Shown: one piece after another, positions 8,623 to 15,615 of the stretch
Layout of the letters: each line of letters opens with the position of its first letter
Position numbering within the stretch: position 1 is the stretch's first letter
Assembly: GCA_002360495.1 (NCBI GenBank)
Contig: DEQO01000029.1
Span: forward strand, 1 to 29,227
Reading direction: 5' to 3'
Source of the DNA: Flavobacteriales bacterium UBA3364
GTDB taxonomy: Bacteria; Bacteroidota; Bacteroidia; Flavobacteriales_F; PHOS-HE28
DNA: 29,227 nucleotides
Translations under genes and position numbers: made by a program
The notes under the pieces: generated by a model
The model's database searches: none
Told to the model about the DNA's origin: nothing
What the model saw: the letters and a program-made list of their open reading frames with translations, nothing else

Positions 8623-8916
8623 ATGGCAAGAACGGGTTGGGTGTACATCGTCACGAACCGCAAGGACGGCGTGCTCTACCTCGGCGTCACATATGATCTG
8701 AAGGGGCGAATTGCAAAGCACAAGAGCAAGGCCTACCCCAACAGCTTCACAGCACGGTACAACCTGAACAAGCTCGTTTACTTCGAGAAGATCGATGGCA
8801 TCGTGAAGGCAATCGAACGCGAGAAGCAACTGAAGGCAGGACCGCGCCGGAAAAAGATAGCCTTGATCCAAGGCATGAATCCGGAATGGCGAGATCTGTT
8901 CGACGACCTACCGTAG
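8623..8916 (+). CDS. Small GIY-YIG nuclease domain protein
   Basis: 97 residues, the usual size of the stand-alone GIY-YIG (UPF0213/COG2827-like) family. The GIY-YIG core is visible as WVYIVTNRKDGVLYLGV (residues 6-22: VYI then YLG), followed by the conserved Arg at residue 29 (DLKGRIAKHK) and the Glu in AIEREKQLK (Glu67). These are the expected metal and catalytic positions. Biological roles of these small proteins are mostly unproven; they occur in many Bacteroidota, often in several copies beside variable regions. A DUF2442 gene starts 8 bases downstream, suggesting co-transcription. The ATG at 8623 gives the standard N-terminus. Confidence 0.88.
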   Translation: MARTGWVYIVTNRKDGVLYLGVTYDLKGRIAKHKSKAYPNSFTARYNLNKLVYFEKIDGIVKAIEREKQLKAGPRRKKIALIQGMNPEWRDLFDDLP

Positions 8917-8923
8917 ACACAGG

Positions 8924-9277
8924 ATGCAAAGACCCAAGGGCCGCAAGAACTCCGTTGCGCTCGACCCGATAGAAGCGATGATCCTGAAAGAAGGTTTGCG
9001 TATCGCTGATGTGCATCCATACAAGGAACTTGATCTCCTGGCTATTGTATTGAATAGCGGCAATGTGCTACAGGCGCGCCTCTCCGATTTCGAGCGATTG
9101 AAGAAATCCAGCGACGGGCAACTCAAGAAGTGGCGGTTGATCGGTGGTGGGATGGGTATCAATTGGGATGCGCTTGATGAAGATCTTTCGCTCCGTGGGT
9201 TCATCAAGGATAGCGTGCAACACGAAGCGTTGCGAAGGCTGTCAACGAAGCGTGGGCGTTGGAAAGCCAAAGTATAA
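8924..9277 (+). CDS. DUF2442-like protein
   Basis: 117 residues. The central and C-terminal parts match the DUF2442 pattern: ELDLLAIVLNSGNVLQARLS (a short beta meander describing how a residue set is used), LSDFERLKK, and the signature LIGGGMGINWDALDEDLS followed by LRGFI. DUF2442 proteins are small, often lie next to DUF4160 or toxin-antitoxin-like genes and mobile regions, and have no proven biochemical function. No DUF4160 partner is visible here; the neighbour is the GIY-YIG protein 8 bases upstream. The basic C-terminus (RLSTKRGRWKAKV) may contact nucleic acid, which is inference. Base composition is slightly more AT-rich than the housekeeping genes nearby. Confidence 0.75.
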   Translation: MQRPKGRKNSVALDPIEAMILKEGLRIADVHPYKELDLLAIVLNSGNVLQARLSDFERLKKSSDGQLKKWRLIGGGMGINWDALDEDLSLRGFIKDSVQHEALRRLSTKRGRWKAKV

Positions 9278-9355
9278 GACCTGCCGAGGTAGAAGAGCCC
9301 TGCATGCATGACGGTCCATGCCATAGGAACACCCTTCATCTGACGTTCTTCGGGA

Positions 9356-10261
9356 ATGTGGTCACGGTTCATTTTTGGAGCAATGAGCGTAATCTCCGCA
9401 GTGGAGGTAAACGCCCAATTACCAGAGGTACGATTTCCCGAAATAGATCCGCTGAATAGCTATCCCGAACCGCCGCGCGATCTGTTGCTACCCGACCGCG
9501 ATCTGGAAGCCGTAGAGGTGACACACGGTTTCAACGACCAAGAACGCCAGACGCTTAGGTGCGTGGTCGAACTGCTTCCGAACGGGGTGCGAAAAGTGAC
9601 CACTTCGGTCTCTGTGAATGGTAACGGTGTGAAGCGGCCACGACGCTATCGGTCGGTAATCCCATTGGGTAACAGGATGTACATATCACCGAAGAAGCGG
9701 TTGATCAATGTGTATCATTACACCGATGGCACGCGGGACTACAGGCTATGTACCAAGCGGGGTCGCATCCAACAACCAAGGAAGAGCTACGATACGACAA
9801 GCTGGGCAGCGGTGTGGGACACCACCTGGCACAGCGACACCCTGCATCTGCAACGGGCCCACCGCTCATTGAATGATACGACCAGAACCAGTATTTTCGA
9901 GGAGACCTGGGTGAATAGTCGTTTGCTTACCAAGAGTTGGTGCTCGCTTCAAGATGGCCATGAGCGCACCGGAGATGAGATGCGCTTCACCTATTCAGGG
10001 GATTCTGTGAGCGTTATTCGTCGCTCTCTCGGATCCGGCAAGTTTCAAGGATCTACGATCAACCACACCAAGCGGGACGATAACGGAAGGCCGCTTCATA
10101 TGTCCTCCACCTCCGTTGTCGCTGCACATCGGGACGAGCCCGAACGAGTCCACGGGGTTCACTATCGCATGACCTACGACAACGATGGCCAGTTGACACG
10201 CATGGCAGAATACCGGAATAGTGATGTGCCGCGACGATCGCTCACCATTCACTACCGGTAA
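9356..10261 (+). CDS. Exported protein of unknown function
   Basis: 301 residues. The N-terminus MWSRFIFGAMSVISAVEVNAQ is a plausible signal peptide with cleavage after VNA. The mature protein is polar and beta-rich in appearance, with many Arg, Tyr and Thr residues and no recognisable domain. The C-terminal third (RDDNGRPLHMSSTS, VHYRMTYDNDGQLTRMAEY) resembles the YD/RHS-like or WG-type short repeats that Bacteroidota use in exported proteins, but one or two copies are not enough to assign a family. There is no T9SS sorting domain. The ATG at 9356 precedes the signal peptide directly. Codon use is a little more AT-rich than its neighbours, as in the preceding DUF2442 gene. Confidence 0.7.
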   Translation: MWSRFIFGAMSVISAVEVNAQLPEVRFPEIDPLNSYPEPPRDLLLPDRDLEAVEVTHGFNDQERQTLRCVVELLPNGVRKVTTSVSVNGNGVKRPRRYRSVIPLGNRMYISPKKRLINVYHYTDGTRDYRLCTKRGRIQQPRKSYDTTSWAAVWDTTWHSDTLHLQRAHRSLNDTTRTSIFEETWVNSRLLTKSWCSLQDGHERTGDEMRFTYSGDSVSVIRRSLGSGKFQGSTINHTKRDDNGRPLHMSSTSVVAAHRDEPERVHGVHYRMTYDNDGQLTRMAEYRNSDVPRRSLTIHYR

Positions 10262-10290
10262 GCTAGACCCGTGCAGGGTACCCAGCACCC

Positions 10291-10347
10291 AAACCTCCGC
10301 ACCGCTCTTTCCGCGCATTGGGCGGACGACCCCGCTGGCGCAGATCT
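10291..10347. repeat. Copy A of a diverged intergenic repeat
   Basis: This stretch between the exported protein and the ferritin-like gene aligns with 11907-11960. The first 38 bases align without gaps with 32 identities, and the remainder aligns with short gaps to a shared AGATCT. Neither copy lies in a convincing gene. Reading both by eye is the only evidence; genome-wide copy number is unknown. Confidence 0.6.
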
Positions 10348-10371
10348 GCTATCCGTGGACACTCCACTCCC

Positions 10372-10962
10372 CTACTTCCTGCAATACGCCTCCGACTCCT
10401 GCACGGTCTTCAGCACCGCCAAGTCCACATCGTTGAAGCTCTTGCGACTGCCCCAGGCGAAGATGCGCTCGAAGAAGGCGAGTGCCTTGCGGTTCTTGAT
10501 GCGGTGGAGGAAGTAGACCTCGTGGTCCTTTTCGCGCACGCCCATGTCGTACAGCACTTGGTCGTGCTCGGTGATGCCGATGGCGTGGAAGTAGTGCATC
10601 ATGCGGAAGTACTCGCACACGTTGCCGCTTTCCAGGCGCCCCGCGAAGTAGTAGGGCATGAACCAGCCGATCACATGGCACGCAGCGGAAATGGTCTTAC
10701 CAATGATGTGGAACCGCACTTCGTAGTACCTCGATACCGGGATGCCGTACTGCTTCATGATCTCCAGCACCTCGTGGCGGTGGCCCCATTCATCCACTTC
10801 GATCCCCTGGATGCACTTCTTGTCCAAGAAATGTTTCACCGAAGCGGCGTGGCCCTGGTAGGCGAAGGCCGCGGCCTTTTCCGCCGAATACGCACGTCGC
10901 AGGAGATCTACGAGGGCCTTATGGCCATGCACGCGTTCCTTCGCCGTGCCCGGGATCGTCAT
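10372..10962 (-). CDS. COQ7/ferritin-like diiron protein
   Basis: 196 residues. The diiron carboxylate pattern of ferritin-like and COQ7-type proteins is visible: Glu28 in SAEKAAAFAYQGH, E58xxH61 in VDEWGHRHEVL, and E144xxH147 in VREKDHEVYF. The hydrophobic segment IGKTISAACHVIGWFMPYYF (residues ~87-106) matches the membrane-associating part of COQ7-like hydroxylases. COQ7 hydroxylates demethoxyubiquinone, but Bacteroidota normally make menaquinone, so the substrate here is unclear. Residues equivalent to the first 47 codons of the longer open frame are excluded: the ATG at 10962 begins a normal N-terminus and follows a TATTCTTG -7-like element (10967-10974) by 4 bases. The gene is divergent from the SnoaL-like lipoprotein gene. 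Confidence 0.8.
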   Translation of the reverse strand: MTIPGTAKERVHGHKALVDLLRRAYSAEKAAAFAYQGHAASVKHFLDKKCIQGIEVDEWGHRHEVLEIMKQYGIPVSRYYEVRFHIIGKTISAACHVIGWFMPYYFAGRLESGNVCEYFRMMHYFHAIGITEHDQVLYDMGVREKDHEVYFLHRIKNRKALAFFERIFAWGSRKSFNDVDLAVLKTVQESEAYCRK

Positions 10963-11133
10963 GGAACAAGAATACTGTATGCGATCGGATCGCTGCAAGC
11001 CGGATGAGCTACCCTCGCTCCCGTGGAGCTGCGATCCTTGGTTTGGAATGATCATCTTTGACAAGGCCACATCGTCCACGATCAAGGGGGACGTGCGAAC
11101 CAACGATCCTCACCACCAAACCAAACCAATACC

Positions 11134-11649
11134 ATGAGAATGCGAACAACGACGCCCATGCTGACGATCGGCAGCCTCTTCCTGCTCTTCGCCGGCTGCA
11201 GCGCCCCGCCGCCTCCAGCCCCAGAACCAGTGGACATGGCGGCGATCACTGCGGAGATCCAAGCCATGGAAGACGCCTATGCGAAGGCCAGCATGGCCAA
11301 GGACGCTGATGGCGTAGTAGCCTATTACGCCGATGACGTGGTGAGTTATTCCAAAGAGAAAGAACCAGCCGTTGGAAAGGCAGCACTGCGCCAAATACTG
11401 GCGGACCGGATGGCCAAGGACACCATCGGTGCCACCCCGAGCTTCAAGGTGCAGGAGATCTTCATGGGTACGGACCACCTGACCGAGATCGGTTCCTGGA
11501 CGGACACGGACGCTGCTGGCACCGTGGTGGATCATGGCACCTACTTCAGCATCTTCAAGAAGAGCGGCGACAAGTGGCAGTGCATCCGCGACATCAGTGT
11601 GAGTGCGAAGCCGAAGGAAGTCGCGGCACCGGTCGTGGCCGCGCAATAG
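11134..11649 (+). CDS. SnoaL/DUF4440-like lipoprotein
   Basis: 171 residues. The signal sequence ends in a lipobox LFAGC, so the protein is predicted to be lipid-anchored, followed by a Pro-rich linker (APPPPAPEPV). Residues ~38-160 match the NTF2-like fold of SnoaL/DUF4440 proteins: an amphipathic first helix (ITAEIQAMEDAYAKASMAKD), DGVVAYYADDVVSYSKE, GKAALRQIL and the beta sheet ending in HGTYFSIFKKSGDKWQCIRD. This fold binds small hydrophobic ligands or forms dimers; no specific enzyme activity can be inferred. A strong terminator lies directly downstream, so the gene appears to be monocistronic. Confidence 0.85.
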   Translation: MRMRTTTPMLTIGSLFLLFAGCSAPPPPAPEPVDMAAITAEIQAMEDAYAKASMAKDADGVVAYYADDVVSYSKEKEPAVGKAALRQILADRMAKDTIGATPSFKVQEIFMGTDHLTEIGSWTDTDAAGTVVDHGTYFSIFKKSGDKWQCIRDISVSAKPKEVAAPVVAAQ

Positions 11650-11667
11650 CGAACACATGGCAAAGGG

Positions 11668-11695
11668 AAGTGCGCTCCACACGGAGCGCACTTTT
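11668..11695 (+). terminator. Rho-independent terminator after the SnoaL-like gene
   Basis: A perfect 11-bp stem (11668-11678 with 11683-11693) and an ACAC loop end in four T residues, 18 bases after the stop codon. Both the stem and the short T-run are read directly from the sequence. Confidence 0.88.
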
Positions 11696-11699
11696 CATT

Positions 11700-12120
11700 T
11701 CCTGTCCAGAGGGCATCTCAGAATTGTTCCTGGAAGCGAACTAGGAGGATCTTAAGACCAGATGAGGCGCGAGACCGGAGCATAGGAGCCTGCCCCGGTC
11801 CCCGAACCTGGGGCGGCAATGAGGATCGAGCAACGAAATAGGGGTGCAAAAGGCCCTGCCGCAGCCCGAAGGATAATGTTGATCCGGCGCGGGGTGTGCA
11901 CCGCTGAAACCTCCGCAGCGATCTGTCCACGCATTTGGCGGGCGCCCTGCGCCTAGATCTCGCGCTCGCCTTGGTTCTTGCTTGAGCAAGACCCAGCCAC
12001 GGCAGATCTCCTTTGCCACCGCATCGCGAACCACCAGGTCGTAGCCGATCGTTCACATCGGTATACCCTCTTCGATGATAGAGGGAGACAACAGCCCGAC
12101 CTGACAAACCAAACCTCCCC
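11700..12120. other. About 420 bases without a convincing gene
   Basis: No frame on either strand looks coding. A 134-residue minus-strand frame (11718-12122) is rich in Arg, Ser and Pro and looks like GC-driven noise. The stretch holds copy B of the dispersed repeat (11907-11960), an imperfect short hairpin around 11970-11990, and presumably the promoter of the delta-60-repeat gene, though no exact TAnnTTTG element is seen close to its start. Confidence 0.5.
11907..11960. repeat. Copy B of the diverged intergenic repeat
   Basis: Partner of 10291-10347: 32 of the first 38 bases are identical, and both copies end at AGATCT. The two copies lie about 1.6 kb apart, in the same orientation, flanking the ferritin-like and SnoaL-like genes. 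Confidence 0.6.
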
Positions 12121-13611
12121 ATGCGAACATCTCATACCCTTGTCGTATTGGCTACGGCCCTTGCCACGGCGCCACTTTCAGCACAACCCGGAACATTGGA
12201 CCCCAGCTTCGGCACCACGGGATACGTGATCGATACCGAACTCGCCGAGGCGAAGTCAGTGGCCGTCTATCCTGATGGCCGTATCGTGATGTGTGCCGGG
12301 AATTCCCTTTACATGTTCATGCCCGATGGTACCCGCGCTGCAGCGTTCGGCAACGCCGGCGTGGTGACTCCGATCGGCCTGAACGCAGGGGATGTGTTGA
12401 TACAACCCGACGGGAAGATCCTTGTCGCGGGCGTGCTCAACGCCGTGGGTGTCGGCCAGGACATAGCGGCGGCGCGCTTTGAGCCCGATGGGACACCGGA
12501 TGCTTCTTTCGGCGTAGCTGGTTTCGTACAGGTGGTACTTCCAAATTTCGACTATTGCAGGAGTATGACCCTGCTTGACGACGGTCGGGTGCTCCTTACC
12601 GGAAGTTCGAACATCGACTTCGCTTCGCACTTGATCATGTTGAACGCCGATGGAAGCATGGATGCGAGCTTCGGGGACAACGGCCATGTGGTCTGGATGC
12701 CGGTGCCCGGAGATATCTTCGATGTCCTCGACGCTGCGGTCCAAGCGGATGGTCGGATCATTTTCGTCGGCAAGCACGCACCAGAAGTGGATGATGATGT
12801 CGTAGGCCGATTCCTGCCCGACGGAACACTGGATATCACCTACAACGGCACCGGCACGACCTATCTCGACTTCGGCCAGAACAATGATGAATTGGACCAG
12901 GTTGAACTGGACGCTCAAGGCCGCAGCGTCGTACTCGCCACCTCATCCGATGCAGGCAGCTTCAATTCGGGAAGTCTGGCCCGCTTGAACACGGATGGGA
13001 CGATCGATCCCACCTTCGGCACGAACGGCTTTGTAGCCTTGAACACAGCCAGTACCACCTACACTCCCAAGTCCTTTTGTATCCAAAGCGATGGTAAGCT
13101 GGTGGTGACCGGAACCACCGGTGGAACAGGTCGGAACCTGTATCTCGTTCGCTTCGATGCCGATGGCGCGCTGGATATCGGATTCGGCGATGCTGGCTAT
13201 TCGATCGTGGACCTACCCAATAGGGAGGAAGGAAACGCGATCGCGGCAACCTCGGACCAAAGTCTGGTGGTGGCTGGTCGGTCCCAGATCACTGGAGCCG
13301 GATCGGACCTGCTCGTAGCCCGATTCTGGCAATCCTCCGGCCTTCTGGTTGCAGACGGGCTTGGACAGATGGATCCGCTGAAGGTTGTGCCTTGCCCTGC
13401 ACAAGGGACGTTCACCATCGTTGGCGAAGGTGCGGATGCATCCAGCGGAGTATTGGAGGTGTTCGATCCATCCGGGCGGCGGGTACATGTGAATTACCAG
13501 TTCACTTCGCGAGGCATTGACGTGCAGGCTGGCTCACTGGCCTCAGGGTTCTATGTGGCGTACCTCCGAACCAAGGACACCACACGGGTGGCGCGCTTCG
13601 AGATGTTGTAG
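12121..13611 (+). CDS. Delta-60 repeat T9SS-type surface protein
   Basis: 496 residues with a signal peptide ending near APLSAQ. The body is built from delta-60 (beta-propeller-like) repeats, each about 50-60 residues, with signatures such as LDPSFGTTGYV, PDASFGVAGFV, MDASFGDNGHV, IDPTFGTNGFV and LDIGFGDAGYS, separated by PDGRI or QSDGKLVV turns. The C-terminal ~80 residues look like a type A T9SS sorting domain (VLEVFDPSGRRV, SLASGFYVAYLRT). Where most such domains have YPNP, this one reads VVPCPAQGTFTI, so the Asn is replaced by Cys. Predicted to be secreted or surface attached; ligand unknown. Related delta-60 proteins are frequent in Bacteroidota and are usually of unknown function. Confidence 0.88.
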   Translation: MRTSHTLVVLATALATAPLSAQPGTLDPSFGTTGYVIDTELAEAKSVAVYPDGRIVMCAGNSLYMFMPDGTRAAAFGNAGVVTPIGLNAGDVLIQPDGKILVAGVLNAVGVGQDIAAARFEPDGTPDASFGVAGFVQVVLPNFDYCRSMTLLDDGRVLLTGSSNIDFASHLIMLNADGSMDASFGDNGHVVWMPVPGDIFDVLDAAVQADGRIIFVGKHAPEVDDDVVGRFLPDGTLDITYNGTGTTYLDFGQNNDELDQVELDAQGRSVVLATSSDAGSFNSGSLARLNTDGTIDPTFGTNGFVALNTASTTYTPKSFCIQSDGKLVVTGTTGGTGRNLYLVRFDADGALDIGFGDAGYSIVDLPNREEGNAIAATSDQSLVVAGRSQITGAGSDLLVARFWQSSGLLVADGLGQMDPLKVVPCPAQGTFTIVGEGADASSGVLEVFDPSGRRVHVNYQFTSRGIDVQAGSLASGFYVAYLRTKDTTRVARFEML

Positions 13612-13680
13612 GGACGGGACCCTGCGCGGGTCGGGAACTTCAATAAGACCGGCGACAAGAGGGCGGTGCGGAAACGGCGG

Positions 13681-13881
13681 TCAGATCTTCCGCAAGTATG
13701 GCCAGCTCTGTGCCGGGGTCAGGATCTCATAGTGGAGTTCCCCGGCACCATCATACCACTGGAATGCGACGGTCAATGGCTCGCGTCCTTTGGACAACCG
13801 GGGCTTTACCAACAACGGTTCAGCAAGCTCTGTCGCCGATCTACGGATCACGCGTGGAGAGAGAACGCGACGGGGTGACAT
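13681..13881 (-). CDS. Small protein of unknown function (ILTP motif)
   Basis: 66 residues in the minus-strand frame, starting at the ATG at 13881. Three things argue that it is real: the ATG lies 4 bases after a TACCTTGG element (13886-13893), a motif that recurs upstream of other starts in this window; the product is well mixed rather than GC-noise; and the C-terminal segment FQWYDGAGELHYEILTPAQS resembles the segment ending GKTILTPGLDF encoded by the broken gene immediately upstream. No known domain is recognised. It could be a small regulatory or phage-type protein, and a chance frame is still possible. Confidence 0.45.
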   Translation of the reverse strand: MSPRRVLSPRVIRRSATELAEPLLVKPRLSKGREPLTVAFQWYDGAGELHYEILTPAQSWPYLRKI

Positions 13882-13885
13882 GGAA

Positions 13886-13893
13886 CCAAGGTA
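13886..13893 (-). promoter_or_regulatory. -7-like element (TACCTTGG) for the 66-residue gene
   Basis: On the minus strand TACCTTGG lies 4 bases before the ATG of the small gene ending at 13681. TACCTTGC or TACCTTTG occurs just upstream of the starts at 2859, 6110 and 17997, so the motif and its position fit a Bacteroidota promoter with a very short leader. Confidence 0.4.
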
Positions 13894-13971
13894 ACGCAGG
13901 ATGTTGAACTTCCGACGATCGGGGAACGGGTAAAATGAACGGGTACTGTTCGATCGATCAGGGCTACCCCG

Positions 13972-14008
13972 AAAAACAGTGGTCCTGGCCGGAGCTGGGA
14001 CCACTGTT
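13972..14008 (-). terminator. Minus-strand Rho-independent terminator
   Basis: A perfect 11-bp stem (13975-13985 with 13998-14008), a 12-base loop, and a run of five T residues when read on the minus strand (complement of 13972-13976). The plus strand has no T-run on the other side. It lies 34 bases downstream of a minus-strand TAG stop at 14043, which implies that a transcribed gene ends there. Confidence 0.8.
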
Positions 14009-14042
14009 CTCGAAACCGGTGAGCGAAAGGACGGGCTTCCAC

Positions 14043-14310
14043 CTACTTCGCAGGTGTCTTCGGAGCCTTGCCCTTTGCAGTTCCTTTTGATGCTTGCTTC
14101 ATCCCCCTACCCTTGCTGCGACGGGTGGCGTCTTTCCTGGCTTGGGTGTCAACGCTCGCGAAAGTCTAACCCCGGCGTCAGGATAGTCTTTCCCATCGGT
14201 CGCGGGTCGTTCCATCGAGGTCCACTTACTGAAAGATCCATACCGCCCTCCCCGAACAGTGGAACGTCGCCAAGCCTGCAGGGTGGCTTCGCATGGCCGT
14301 AACCGTCCAT
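14043..14310 (-). pseudogene. Probable frameshifted small gene ending at the minus-strand terminator
   Basis: Two minus-strand frames each look coding over part of this stretch. From an ATG at 14310 one frame encodes CRLGDVPLFGEGGMDLSV and GKTILTPGLDF, then stops at 14149. A second frame, open from 14165 to its TAG at 14043, encodes a Lys-rich tail (DTQARKDATRRSKGRG, then KGTAKGKAPKTPAK). Dropping one T from the TTT near 14160 joins them into one ~88-residue protein. The terminator at 13972-14008 sits just after the second stop. The join resembles the 66-residue neighbour in its ILTP region. It could be a recent pseudogene, a sequencing error or a frameshifting gene; a longer upstream extension in a third frame is possible. 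Confidence 0.4.
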
Positions 14311-14504
14311 GTTCTTGCAGGGCCTGGATAGCGCCCCGATCCATCCATGCTTTCCCCAGCACAACGCATGCGTCCAGAACACCGTGGATCCCTGGAGACC
14401 ATCGCCCTGGGTCTTTCGCCCGTCCAATGGCCCGGTTGCTCTGTCTGGCTGGCCACGAGCCCGGAATATCACCCGAGAAGTGGGAATAGCCGACCTTTGG
14501 GGAC

Positions 14505-14849
14505 ATGTCGCTCACCCCCGCAGAGATCCAACAAGCTTTGCGCATCAGCAAGGCCATTCAGGAACACTTGGAGAACACCCGCACCGTGAACCTCCGAAGC
14601 GAGGACCTGTACGGGATCTTGGCCGATCGCAAACTCGTGGAGCGCGATGTCGAGAAGGGTCATCATTTCCGACTGTTCCTTCGCAAGCTGGTGAAGGCCA
14701 ACATGCTGAACTTGATACCACAATGCCGTGCGACACCGCGAAGCAGTGGGAAGTTCGATTGGACGTTCAACAGTGCCGCCGATCGTATGCCCACCCGGAA
14801 ACTGAAGGATCCTGCGCCCGCCGGTCCTACGGGGACGTCATTATCCTGA
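14505..14849 (+). CDS. Small basic hypothetical protein, possibly winged-helix-like
   Basis: 114 residues with no signal peptide. A helix (PAEIQQALRISKAIQEHLEN) is followed by LRSEDLYGILADRKL, VEKGHHFRLFLRKLVKAN and LIPQCRATPR, with a basic, Gly/Pro-rich C-terminus. The helix-turn-helix-wing-like order and the basic charge would suit a small nucleic-acid-binding protein, but no family can be named. A GACCTTTG -7-like element (14492-14499) lies 5 bases before the ATG, supporting this start. It is the first of three consecutive uncharacterised plus-strand genes. Confidence 0.6.
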   Translation: MSLTPAEIQQALRISKAIQEHLENTRTVNLRSEDLYGILADRKLVERDVEKGHHFRLFLRKLVKANMLNLIPQCRATPRSSGKFDWTFNSAADRMPTRKLKDPAPAGPTGTSLS

Positions 14850-14891
14850 CACCTTTTCAGATCGCACGGTGCTCGTCGTAGCCTCAAGGTC

Positions 14892-15164
14892 ATGATCATC
14901 GACACGGAACGACCGGATACCGCCGATCACGATCAGGTGATGAGCTGGTTGCAAGACCGCAAGATGAAGGACGACAAACCGCGCCTAGCCCGGGGTCCAC
15001 ACGCGTATCTGGTGGACATCAATACGGCGATCGCGCGCGTGCAGGAAGTGGCATACCAGCAGTTCCCGAACATTGACCGGTCCGCGTTCGATTTGCTCGT
15101 GCGGCTTTACATCGACCCCAAGGAACGGGCGACGGAACACCTGCCACAAGACCCGATGCGCTGA
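14892..15164 (+). CDS. Small hypothetical protein
   Basis: 90 residues, charged and mainly helical in appearance, cytoplasmic. DTADHDQVMSWLQDRKMK is followed by VDINTAIARVQEVAYQQF and IDRSAFDLLVRLYIDPKE. No domain is recognised. It lies 42 bases after the preceding hypothetical gene and 31 bases before the STAS-like gene, in the same orientation. The balanced amino-acid composition (many Asp, Leu, Val; few Arg/Ser/Pro runs) separates it from the GC-driven chance frames elsewhere in the window, but supporting homology could not be checked. Confidence 0.5.
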   Translation: MIIDTERPDTADHDQVMSWLQDRKMKDDKPRLARGPHAYLVDINTAIARVQEVAYQQFPNIDRSAFDLLVRLYIDPKERATEHLPQDPMR

Positions 15165-15195
15165 TCGAACGCTACGTTTTCCGCCTCTATCGAAC

Positions 15196-15615
15196 ATGAC
15201 CTTTGAACCACGGGAATACAGGACCACCATCGCCAGGCTGGTACGTGTACGTCCGGATGCGCTGGAGATCCACTACGATGCGGGATGCAGCATGACCGTT
15301 GAAACGGTCACCGAGGTGCAGGAAATGCGCCGACACATCATGGGAGATGCACATTATGGTACGCTCACGTTCATTCCCGAGGACGTCGACTTCCAGATGA
15401 ACACCATGAAAGTGGACCACGCGGCGGCCGATCGGTCCGAGGCCCGGATCATGGCCTCGGCCGTTGTGGCCACAACGAACATGTTGGAGATGTTGGTGAA
15501 ACTCTACTTCTCCTACTATCCCACCATGTCGCGGGTCCTGGTGACGGACAACGAAGCTGAAGCGCGCGCCTGGTTGAACGCTCAGCTGGAGGAGATCCCA
15601 CGCTCCGGGAGTTGA
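15196..15615 (+). CDS. STAS-like (DUF7793-type) small protein
   Basis: 139 residues. The pattern of a beta strand with DALEIHYDAGCSMTVETV, a helix (VQEMRRHIMGD), a strand (YGTLTFIPEDVDFQM), a long helix (RSEARIMASAVVATTNM) and a final strand-helix (RVLVTDNEAEARAWLNAQL) resembles the STAS-like single-domain proteins of Bacteroidota (DUF7793-type). These are common in high-GC Flavobacteriales in several copies; their role is unknown. The frame starting at 15073 is rejected because its first 41 residues are a shadow of the previous gene; the ATG at 15196 follows a TACGTTTT -7-like element at 15173-15180. Confidence 0.6.
   Translation: MTFEPREYRTTIARLVRVRPDALEIHYDAGCSMTVETVTEVQEMRRHIMGDAHYGTLTFIPEDVDFQMNTMKVDHAAADRSEARIMASAVVATTNMLEMLVKLYFSYYPTMSRVLVTDNEAEARAWLNAQLEEIPRSGS

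Noticed and set aside
10318..11007. 229-residue plus-strand frame opposite the ferritin-like gene
   Set aside because: The minus strand has all diiron ligands in order; the plus frame is its complement shadow.
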